Shown one piece after another: positions 18,564 to 26,602 of a DNA stretch of 27,531 bases; within the stretch, counting starts at the first letter, position 1; the number at the start of each line of letters is the position of its first letter. A program made the position numbers and the translations under genes. This DNA comes from Seminavis robusta (taxonomy: Eukaryota > Bacillariophyta > Bacillariophyceae > Naviculales > Naviculaceae), in contig CAICTM010001531.1 of assembly GCA_903772945.1 (NCBI GenBank), positions 1-27,531 of the forward strand. Reading direction: 5' to 3'. The notes under the pieces were generated by a model that searched no databases, had not been told where the DNA came from, and was given only the letters and a program-made list of their open reading frames with translations.

Positions 18564-20242
18564 ATGAGATCAACAATCCTCTATTCCATCGTGATTGCTT
18601 CCCAATCCATTGCTCCCATCCTGGCAGGGTTTTCGGATCAGTTGCCCCCGAAACCCCAACCGAACGATATCCCTGGAACTGTCAATGGATGCGCCAATGC
18701 CATTTTGGAACATGACCTCGATGGAGACGGTGCCATTCGAAGAAACGAGTATCGTCAGTTTGTCAATAATGTGGCGGACCTGCTCTGCATTCCTCCTCGG
18801 CCAGAATTGGACTTGGAACTCCAGACGGTATTTGTTAGTATTGCATGTCTCTGTCAAGAACTCCCTGGAAATGATGCATCCTGTTGTTTTGGTGAAAATG
18901 CGGGACTCTTCGATGGCGGTGCTTCCCAGGTGGCGGGCAGAACAGCTGAGCAGACATCCTACCTCCGTGCCGCATGTTTGTTGACCCAAGCTATCCTTGG
19001 ACCCGAACAATGCAAGCTCCCACCTGCTACCCTAGCTCCAGGTGCCGTTACAGCTCCGTTTTTCGTTACTCCCGCTCCCCCCATTCCTCCAGCCGGACCC
19101 AACAATCTATTGTGGCTACTGCTACTCTTGCTGTTGCCACTCCTCTGCTGTATCTGCTGCTGTTGCTGGCGCAAAGACAAAGAAGTGGAAGAAGAATATG
19201 AAGTAACCGTCAAGGAAGAAACCATTGTGCAAGGTCCCGAAGATCCCATCGAAGACAGAAACATTCCTCCTCAACCCGAAGATGATATCGAACAAGGCCT
19301 GGCACCACCTGTCGATACCCCAACCAATGATGAAGGCATCAATCCAATGCCCATGCCACTCCTGGCAGAACCTCGAGAGCTGCATGACGAACCTCCCCTT
19401 CAGGATTCACCTCCTGAACCCGCACCCTTGCCCATGGAACCAGAAGAGCCCATGGAACCATTCTCAGCGGGCGACGAAGACGGTGGTGACGACAATGCAC
19501 CCAAGCCCGGAGTACCTATCCCTCCCATGGGAGCACCTGGAATGGGTGAAGCGGAAGACGACGAAGAAGATGAAGAGAACATTGGGCGCAAACTTGGTGC
19601 CAACCCAGATGATGACGAAGAGGAAGACGGCGGACGCAGGTTTGGTGGTCAAGGTATGCTTCCCAATCCACCGGGTGCCGAAGGTGTCGTGTTGCGTCAT
19701 GTTGAGAGAGAACCAAATGAAAAGGGAGAGTACGAATACCCCGAACGAAACATTCAAGAGTTCAAATACAAGACAGAAGATGAAGGACAAGTACTGGATC
19801 ACTATGTCCCAGATGGTGGAGTGTATGATCCTCAGAGGCCACCAAGGGAGCCTGTGATCATGCCCACACCCAAATACGAGCGAAAACCACCACCGGAGCC
19901 AGTCTTTATTGACCCTCGAAAGCAACGATTGCAAATGGCTCTTGGAGATGGCGAAGTTTGGGATGCACTCGGAGACTGGGAGGAAGAGGAGGAAAAACAT
20001 GGTAAGTTTGCTGGCTGCCTCTAGCTAGCTGTGCCCAAGGCTTTGATGGTGTGGTGACGTTCATCTGACTTGATTGTTTTCTCCCTTGCGCTCTTACAGG
20101 AAATGTTGAAAAGATTGATTGGGTCATTCACAGTGCTTTGACCGTCTTTGCGGGTGCCGAAGAAACAGGCGACCTAGAAAAGGAAGCATCTTCAGAAGAA
20201 GATGTGTCAGATGACGAGGAAGGCGACGAGGAAGGAGCATAA
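18564..20242 (+). CDS. EF-hand, Cys-rich single-pass membrane protein with Pro/acidic cytoplasmic tail (paralogue A), two exons
   Basis: Exons are 18564-20001 and 20100-20242, with a 98-bp intron (gtaagt...ttacag). The phase-1 join gives 526 residues. Order of parts: signal peptide (1-22, ending ILAG); a lumenal or external domain with one canonical EF-hand loop, DLDGDGAIRRNE at 51-62 (D-x-D-x-D-G with Glu at 12), and conserved Cys at 43, 75, 95, 97, 107, 108, 138 and 150; one membrane helix (NLLWLLLLLLLPLLCCICCC, 181-200) ending in a Cys run that could be palmitoylated; then a ~325-residue tail rich in Pro, Glu and Asp. The tail has ordered motifs shared with the next gene: ENIGRKLGA, VLRHVE, VPDGGVYDPQR, DPRKQRLQMALGDGEVWDAL and the exon-2 block DWVIHSALTVFAGAEETGDL, ending very acidic. 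It may be a Ca2+-sensing surface or endomembrane protein. I cannot name the family. Confidence 0.85.
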
Positions 20243-21160
20243 GCGCTCAATCCACCTCCCAGCCTCCATTCCAGCCAACTAGCACCTCCTGCTTTCCTCC
20301 GTCACAGCCCTTGCCGCTATTCAGAGCGCGGCATAGATTGAAGTACCATACTCTGTGTGTCTCTTGTGCACTACTCTTGATTATTTATAACACAAACCAC
20401 TCTAAACTAAATGAACTTACACCAACAACATCTTTCAGGCCACCGCACGACGGCATGGTGCATGTAGCTAGCTCATGCAATGCAAACAACGAGAATCGAA
20501 TCTAGCTAGCTAGCATCCTATCCGCAACGATGCTGAAAGGTTGGCTGGCAATGGAGCTATCTGGCTTCAACTGATGGTCCTATTGCTGCTTGGATCCTGG
20601 GTTGCTTCGGACTTGGGTCACCGTGCCCGCAGGACAGCTTCTAGCTTCTAGATAGCTAGCCACAGTGCTACCGGTACCGGTACTGGAACTCTTGCCACCA
20701 GCAACTTTCATGCTGTAGCCATCCAGCTACGATAGCTATTATCTGGCTACTAGCTAGCACGAGCAGCCATAGGGAGCGGCTCAGGTCACCAGCAGCTTTC
20801 ATGCTTATGCCGCTTGTGGAAGTCAGCTGTGTTGATTCCCGCGTTTTTTGACTCGACTGCGGGACATAGCTAAACTGGCCAATTTGGGGGGATTCTCGAT
20901 TTGGGGTCATCGTTTGGATGCGGTAGGAAACCCACTTGTTGCCAAAAAATGAGAGGGCCAAATTTTTCTCTCACTTCTCTTTTATACTAAACCATCATAT
21001 CATCACTCCTACCCGCAAGCTGGACACCTGGAACTATAGCATCGAAGGAGATACTGAAAAGGACAACTGCAGAGAGAGGGAAGTGGCTTTGTTGTAAGAG
21101 CACGGCGAACAAATGCCTTTGAACCTGGAAGCAGAAGCAAGCAACGGCTGAGCGTGAAAA
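20243..21160. other. Spacer between the tandem EF-hand paralogues
   Basis: This 918-bp spacer has no supported gene. It is rich in TAGCTAGC-type palindromes (near 20467, 20504-20514, 20651-20660, 20731-20758) and CCGGTACCGGTAC (20671-20682). CACCAGCARCTTTCATGCT occurs twice, 90 bp apart (20697 and 20787). The promoter of paralogue B should lie towards its right end. Confidence 0.45.
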
Positions 21161-23167
21161 ATGAGAAAGTTGCTGGAAGACGTGCTGCCAGAAACCCCTC
21201 ATATCCAGCTGGTGCCGAGTCATATTCGCAGTATGAAACGCAAGCGACGACAACGGACCAAACCGATGGAGGGCATATCCCATGTCCAGCAGTGTCCCTC
21301 GAGAGATCCAACTATTAGCAGGATCTCTTTCAGCCCACGGCCGTGGGCACGGGTAGCGACAATCTGCCTAATCACGTTGCTTGGAATTCCCGACAATACC
21401 GGTACGCTTGTCCGAGCCCACCCCCCTCCGCCATCATCCAATGACATCTTTGGAACCGTCAATGGGTGTGCCACTGCCTTGATTGAGATGGATGACAACC
21501 AAGACGGGAGAATTTCCAGGAATGAATACCTTGACTTTGTCAACCTACTGGCTGATTTCTTGTGTGTTCCACCCAGGCCCAAGATGGATCTAGAGATCCA
21601 GACCGTTTTCTTCAGTATTGCCTGCTTGTGTCTGGAACGGCCGGGCTATGGTCCACAGTGTTGTTTAGCTGATTCAGCAGCGATCCAGACCAGAGGAGCA
21701 GCCGATGGGCTTACGCGTACCGAGGAGCAAGATTCCTACCTTCGAGCGGCTTGTCTTCTAACACAGGCTATCCTGGGACCACAACAATGTACAATTGCGC
21801 CACAAACAATAAGTCCAGCAGCCGTCATTCCAGTGACTGTTTTGACACCTCTTGCTGCTACCGGTGGTGGGCTGACACAAGGACAAGAGATTGCCATCAT
21901 TGTCGGGGCGGTACTTTTGGCTCTTTTGTGTTGCTTCCTACTTTGCTTTCTTTGTGCGGGCAAGGATAAAGAGCAGGAAGAGGAGGAAGAAGAGATAATC
22001 AAGGAAGAAGAAGTTGTAGAAGCACTGTCAGTGCCAGTTGACGAAGAAGCTGTGCCGCTTGTCCCCAACGAAGTAAAATCAGAACCCAGGGAACTCCCAC
22101 CGCCACCTCCAACACCCAGTCCTCCACCACCGCCGACCCCAACTCCGTCGCCGCCTCCAGAGCCCGAACCTGAGCCAGAGCCTGAGCCAGAACCTGAGCC
22201 AGAACCTGAGCCAGAACCTGAGCCAGAACCCGAGCCTGAACCCGAGCCTGAACCCGAGCCCGAGCCTGAACCCGAGCCAGAGCCAGAACCGGAGCCAGAA
22301 CCAGAACCATCACCTCCTCCTTCCCCTCCACCGCCCGTCGTGGTACCCATTCCTGTGCCGGTGCCCGCAGCGGACAGTAGTGATGAAGACTCCGAAAACA
22401 TAGGGAGAAAGCTGGGGGCAAAACCTGATGATGATTCTGAGGGGTCAGAAAACAGAAGGTTTGAGGGAGAGGGTTTGCTGCCACAACCGCCAGCGCCCGA
22501 GGGAATTGTGCTGCGGCACGTGGAAGTGGAAAAGGAAGGACCTGGTGAATACGAACCACCCGAACGGGAGCTGGTCGAGGATAAACCGCCACCGGACGAA
22601 GACAGTGTTCAAGAGTTCGAACCGTATGTCCCCGATGGAGGCATTTACGATCCACAGCGTAACCTCAAGTTTACAGGATACCTTCCTGATGGAGGCGTGT
22701 ACGATCCTCAGCGACCAGCAAAAGAACAAGTGGTATTGAAACCGCCAAGCTATGAAAGGGCCAAGAAACCAGAACCAGAGCCCTTTGACCCTCGCAAATT
22801 GCGAAGAGAAGTGGGAATGGGAGACGGGGATGTATTTGACGCGTTGTCATCGTACAAAGAGGAACGGGAACACAGTAAGTGACATTTGGCCGCAATGGAT
22901 TTGACTTGTGGGGTGTGCTAACACTTGTTGCATTCTTAAAACTGGAACTGAGCAGCAAGAGATTATAGGTTTGAGTGGGTTGTCCAGGGGGCTCTTGAAG
23001 CCCTGACAAAGGCGGAAGAATCAGGGGATCTGACAAGACCGCGACCAAGACGGGCTGTTTCTCCACAGCACCAAAGGACGAGCCCCACTCCACCTCCACG
23101 ATCTCGCTACAGCTACTCGAGTAGATCGAGCAGATCATCTCCTGACACTCCCGGAACTCCTGGGTAG
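21161..23167 (+). CDS. EF-hand, Cys-rich single-pass membrane protein with (Pro-Glu)n tail (paralogue B), two exons
   Basis: Exons are 21161-22874 and 22956-23167, with an 81-bp intron (gtaagt...gagcag) in the same phase and position as in paralogue A. The product has 641 residues. A basic 60-residue leader precedes a hydrophobic segment (WARVATICLITLLGIP, 62-77); in-frame ATGs at 21233 and 21266 are alternative starts giving a more normal signal sequence. The external domain matches paralogue A closely: NDIFGTVNGCA, EF loop DDNQDGRISRNE (111-122), DFLCVPPRPKMDLEIQTVF, CLCLERPG, CC, SYLRAACLLTQAILGPQQC. The membrane helix is about 243-267, ending in Cys-rich sequence and GKDKEQEEEEEE. The tail has Pro runs, about 25 Pro-Glu dipeptides, then ENIGRKLGAKPDDD, VLRHVEVE, two copies of PDGG(I/V)YDPQR, and exon-2 block EWVVQGALEALTKAEESGDL. 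It ends in a basic Ser/Arg/Pro region (PPPRSRYSYSSRSSRSSPD), unlike the acidic end of paralogue A. Confidence 0.85.
22159..22309 (+). repeat. GAGCCN-type hexanucleotide array coding (Pro-Glu)n
   Basis: About 25 imperfect 6-bp units (GAGCCW, GAACCT and GAGCCC variants) are read as alternating Glu-Pro. The array lies in the cytoplasmic tail of paralogue B and is absent from paralogue A, so it expanded after duplication or was lost in A. On the opposite strand it makes a spurious Ser-Gly open frame. Confidence 0.9.
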
Positions 23168-23304
23168 ACCCTCTGTACTCCTCAAGAGTACCAGGTAGCT
23201 CTGGAGTAGCTACTAGCTAGCTAGCTAGAGTCCAAAGATACTACGTGTGCATGTACTCCTTCTTCGAGCAAGTACTAGTACTAGTACCTACAGGTCCTTC
23301 TGCA

Positions 23305-23649
23305 GGACCGTCCAACGTTTTTCACAATAAAAAACTTCAGATTTCCATGACTGGAAACAAGCCCTTAAACAAGCCCTTAAATCTTCAACAAGCCCTTAAA
23401 CAAGCCCTTGAAAAACAAACCCTTAACAACAAGCCCTTAAGTTCTCAAAACAAACCCTTAAGCCTTCATGTAAACCCTATAGAACAAGCCCTTATCAGGA
23501 GCAAACAAACCCTTAAATAAACAAGCCCTTAAAACAACCCTTAAAGCTTCAACAAGCCCTTAAACAAGCCCTTAGAAAACAAGCCCTTAATTGTACTTTA
23601 GTCAGTCGTGTCAAGTTTTAAAGCCTGAGTGAAAAACGTCGGACGGTCC
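23305..23649. mobile_element. Possible MITE-like element: inverted repeats around a degenerate CCCTTAA array
   Basis: A 21-bp arm beginning GGACCGTCC and ending TTTTTCAC (23305-23325) is repeated inverted at 23629-23649 with one mismatch. If the ends are taken at 23306 and 23648, CAG flanks both sides (23303-23305, 23649-23651), a possible 3-bp target duplication, though this short match could be chance. The interior is almost entirely the ACAAGCCCTTAA array. There is no coding capacity. It lies 138 bp after the stop of EF-hand paralogue B. Confidence 0.55.
23357..23590. repeat. Degenerate 12-bp array, unit ACAAGCCCTTAA
   Basis: About fifteen copies of ACAARCCCTTAA are seen, some directly joined and some separated by 3-10 bp spacers such as ATCTTCA, GTTCTCAA and AGCTTCA. 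The CCCTTA core is the best-conserved part; the flanks drift. The spacers differ in length, so this is not a simple slippage microsatellite. It is not a CRISPR array (units are too short, and the setting is eukaryotic). Confidence 0.85.
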
Positions 23650-23972
23650 AGCTGCCTTGATTTGGTCCTTTCGTATTTTACATGTAATTAATTAACACTA
23701 GGCTTGCCGGCTCTCGGGGGACAACAGACTTAAAAAAGGATGCATTTTGATCATCTGTTATTCCAGCCAAACGGCCAGCCTCTGGGCCGGTCGACTCTCA
23801 ATTTCCGCCCCACATTTTGTCCTTCACACAACCGTTGCCGAAGAGAGTTGCCAGTTGCTCCAAACAACAACAAGCTACGCTGTACACTGTGTAGATACAA
23901 AATGGACTATTCCCCGAAGCAGGTCAACATTTTCATTTGGCAAATATTCACTGCCTTTTTTCTGCTGTAGCT
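23650..23972. other. 5' flank of the membrane-protein locus
   Basis: This 323-bp stretch includes an AT-rich block (TGTAATTAATTAACAC) near 23682-23698 and probably the promoter and 5' UTR. An ATG at 23902 opens a 22-codon hydrophobic frame (MDYSPKQVNIFIWQIF...) that ends at TAG just before the main ATG. It may be an upstream ORF or a frame-shifted N-terminus. Confidence 0.35.
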
Positions 23973-24814
23973 ATGGCTGCCGTTGCAAGCGATTACTACA
24001 GAGACAAGGCAACCGTATTCGGTCATCTACCATGGTATCTGCTCTTGTTCAAGTCAGTCTTGTATCTCGTGTGGACACTGCTTCACAATCACATTGAGAC
24101 AACTGTCATCTCTCGAGAGATATTATATACTTTGATGAATGCGTTACTTGTCGCAATTCTTTTGACCCCATTGGTTTCGGGCTCGCTCCTATCTCACGAT
24201 CATGAAGGGTTACTTTTGCTTCATTTTCATCTATGTGCGACGATGGCAAAAGTACCAACTCTGAAGAAGGATGGTGTCTCGACTTCTGAAGAAGCTTCAG
24301 AATGGAAAGAAGCTTTAGTGTGGAAGATACGTCCTTGTCTACGGTGGGAAATCTGGGTTTTCGATGCACTCAGCTTTGTCTGTTTTCTTACCACATGATT
24401 CTTCATCAAGAGCCCGACCCGACAACTGACTATGCCACCGGCGTGACTCAGACTCTGCGCCTGGGAGGAGGAATTCGAAGTCAAGTTGTGCTCTTTTTAT
24501 TGCAGGTCATCACATTCTTTCCCTTGCATGTCCGGAAATTGAGTTACGAAGTTCTCATCGCAAAACATAGCTCGGTGGAGTGGATTGTGGGCCGCCTAGT
24601 CGGCCTCCGGACAATATTCACTATGAACTTGGTCCTACTGCTATCCACCGCCTTTTCGAATCAGCGATGGCTGTTCTTTCCAGCGTTCTTCATTCATTTT
24701 GTTGCGGCTTTCATTTTTCGAATTCCTATCAGTCGCAACGAATCTCGCGTACTGCGGGAACATCGAGTCTGTTATTTGGCAATGGTCAATTCCTTGCTTT
24801 ACGAAGAGTCTTGA
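23973..24814 (+). pseudogene. Multi-pass membrane protein locus, frame broken near 24,290-24,396
   Basis: The ATG at 23973 (MAAVASDYYRDK) starts a 141-codon frame with membrane segments (HLPWYLLLFKSVLYLVWTLL; YTLMNALLVAILLTPLVSG) that stops at TGA 24396-24398. Equally protein-like sequence continues in a different frame (HMILHQEPDPTTDYATGVTQ; SQVVLFLLQVITFFPL; GLRTIFTMNLVLLLSTAF; WLFFPAFFIHFVAAFIF) to a stop ending at 24814. The two frames are both open from 24290 to 24396, so a single insertion or deletion there would join them. I found no convincing GT-AG intron: candidate donors such as gtgtgg or gtctgt are poor and would give a very short intron. It may be a decayed gene, a sequencing error, or a gene with an unusual intron. 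No family is recognised. It is convergent with the next gene. Confidence 0.45.
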
Positions 24815-24990
24815 TTAATAATAGAAAGGAGCTTGGAAGTTTCCGGAGGAGGGAGACCGCTACTATCAACTGTTTACCTACCAATTCAATGACGATGACA
24901 TTGGCAAACAACAATAAGGCTAATCCCATAATTATCTAAGATATCATAGCAGAAAATACTTCACTGCTCCAGCGATTATTTGCAACAGTT

Positions 24991-25968
24991 TCAGGTCAGG
25001 AACGTACATGTAATATCCTTTGCCATTTCTGCACACGAGTCCAAGACTGGAGCTCCATCCAGATCAAACCGCAGTTCTCCTTTATTCCACCATTCCTCCG
25101 CATAGGGTACATTCACCACCCATACCCGACCCTTAGGTGCACCGTCAATCTCTCTAGATGTTCCCCGAAAGAGGAGACCGGCCATCACTGCACCCGGCAG
25201 CATATAAAACATGACACAGGAAAAGTCGAATCCGGCCAGTGTTTGGCAGTAAGCCGGCAATAACATGAATGTTGCAACCGGCAATATGAAGAAGTAGACA
25301 TCGGCAAATAGGAAAGCAATAGTGCGCAGCAACTTCCACTGCTGCCTCGGTCGAATTGATGCTGCAACCATATCCAGTGTGCTTTGGTTCTCGATGTCTT
25401 CTTTATTGATGGCAGAACCAATGCCTGCTTCTCTCTGGGCCCTGTCCAAGAGGATCAGGACTGTTACATACCTCAAGTATGGTGCCATGAAAAAATCCAT
25501 GCTTGCTCGGCAAAAGTTATCCTTCATACTCTGCAGTGTTTTCACGGCATCAGCGGCTGTAGGAGCAACCAAGAAAACCAAGCAAAGATCCCGGACAACG
25601 TACCAACAAAGCAGCAGCACAAGACCAGGCTTCACCACAGACGACATGCTGCTCCAAAAGAACAGATATGGCAAAACCCCTATGGTATCCCAGGTTTGTT
25701 CGCGATGCTCCTCATCATTGTAGAGCACGATCGACTCCACATTCATCGTTTTGGCAAGCAAGCTAGAAAAGCTTGGCATGCACCATGCAACCAGCCAAAG
25801 ATAAAGAAAAGGCAAGAAATCCATGATTGCAAATATGGTGAACCAATACAAGTTTGTCGGGTAACAAGGCGTCGGAGTTGATGTGGCAGTGTTGGCCTCG
25901 CTCATGGCAGAGGCAGGCTGTGTACAGGTAGCAGCCTCAGTCTCAGGAGGTTTCTCGGTCAATGTCAT
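24991..25968 (-). CDS. Multi-pass membrane protein of unknown function (325 aa)
   Basis: The start is the ATG at 25968 (MTLTEKPPETEAATC); the open frame extends upstream only without another ATG. After a Thr/Ala/Pro-rich leader there are several hydrophobic helices: LYWFTIFAIMDFLPFLYLWLVAW, VLPYLFFWSSMSSVVKPGLVLLLCWYVV with DLCLVFLVA, YLRYVTVLILL, IAFLFADVYFFILPVATFMLLPA and FSCVMFYMLPGAVMAGLLF, so about six membrane passes. Loops contain NVESIVLYNDEEHREQTWD and a conserved-looking IRPRQQWKLLR. The C-terminal 60 residues are soluble (KGRVWVVNVPYAEEWWNKGE). I do not recognise a family. A transporter or an endomembrane protein is possible. It is a single exon and not visibly homologous to its convergent neighbour. 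Confidence 0.65.
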   Translation of the reverse strand: MTLTEKPPETEAATCTQPASAMSEANTATSTPTPCYPTNLYWFTIFAIMDFLPFLYLWLVAWCMPSFSSLLAKTMNVESIVLYNDEEHREQTWDTIGVLPYLFFWSSMSSVVKPGLVLLLCWYVVRDLCLVFLVAPTAADAVKTLQSMKDNFCRASMDFFMAPYLRYVTVLILLDRAQREAGIGSAINKEDIENQSTLDMVAASIRPRQQWKLLRTIAFLFADVYFFILPVATFMLLPAYCQTLAGFDFSCVMFYMLPGAVMAGLLFRGTSREIDGAPKGRVWVVNVPYAEEWWNKGELRFDLDGAPVLDSCAEMAKDITCTFLT

Positions 25969-26282
25969 GTTGCCTGGTTCATTATTGATGAATGGAACAA
26001 CAGAACTATCAAATAAATGTTTGTCTTCTGCGTGGAACTGACTGGGAACGAAAAGACGGGCTTCTGCGTGGAGACTGACTCTGAAGCCCCGCGGCACGAT
26101 CGTTCCACGGTGCAATTGTCGCGGGCAAGCACTCGGGACAAACTCTCCACTCCCATCAGTCTGTTACTCCCAATCAATGATGAGATGATTTTTACCCCGT
26201 CCTCCGACTCGACTCCCCGTCCTCTTGATAACAATCCACTCAATTAAGTCAGCGGGAGCTGCGATACCTCGGCAGAAAGACA
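25969..26282. other. 5' flank of the membrane-protein gene
   Basis: This non-coding stretch holds the presumed promoter. It has two small direct repeats: CTTCTGCGTGGA...CTGACT (26025-26043 and 26061-26080), and CCCCGTCCTC (about 26195 and 26215). The left limit of the recombinase element may lie near 26245-26280, where base composition becomes GC-rich. Confidence 0.4.
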
Positions 26283-26579
26283 GCGAGCGCCGACAAGCGG
26301 CGCTCGCCTAGAGCAGCACTGCACGACTAGTTGAGTAGAGTAGGGTGGTGGAGAGACTCGGCCATTTACTGAGCCGACCGTCTCCGCTACCCAGGGGTGC
26401 CGCTCGTGATTGCTAGAATCGCGAGAGGGAACCAAGGCACGAATGAGGCAGTCCCGCGGGATGTGAGTCCCGCGTGATTGTGCGACATTCGGCCAACCCA
26501 AATAGCCAAAGGCAGAACAGGGTGGGAGCGTAGCGGGGTGGGAAAAGTTGGGAGAGACCGAGAGGAGGCAAGGTCTCTC
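26283..26579. repeat. GC-rich hairpin cluster downstream of the recombinase gene
   Basis: Three perfect short stems are seen within 300 bp: GCGAGCGCCG / CGGCGCTCGC with a 5-base loop (26283-26307); CGCGGGA / TCCCGCG with a 6-base loop (26455-26474); and GAGAGACC / GGTCTCTC (26552-26579). They lie between the recombinase stop and the neighbouring gene's upstream flank and probably belong to the untranslated end of the mobile element. Confidence 0.5.
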
Positions 26580-26602
26580 TGGGGAATTTGGACTAAGGGA
26601 GG

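Noticed and set aside
21736..22401. Minus-strand Ser-Gly repeat protein
   Set aside because: It is the complement of the (Pro-Glu)n repeat; paralogue A supports the plus-strand reading.
23245..23520. Plus-strand ORF with NKPL repeats
   Set aside because: It is only the translation of part of the CCCTTAA array; the frame ends inside the array and has no homology to neighbours.
23357..23590. Interstitial telomere or CRISPR array
   Set aside because: The unit CCCTTAA with variable spacing is not the CCCTAA telomere repeat, and the short degenerate units in a eukaryotic setting exclude CRISPR.
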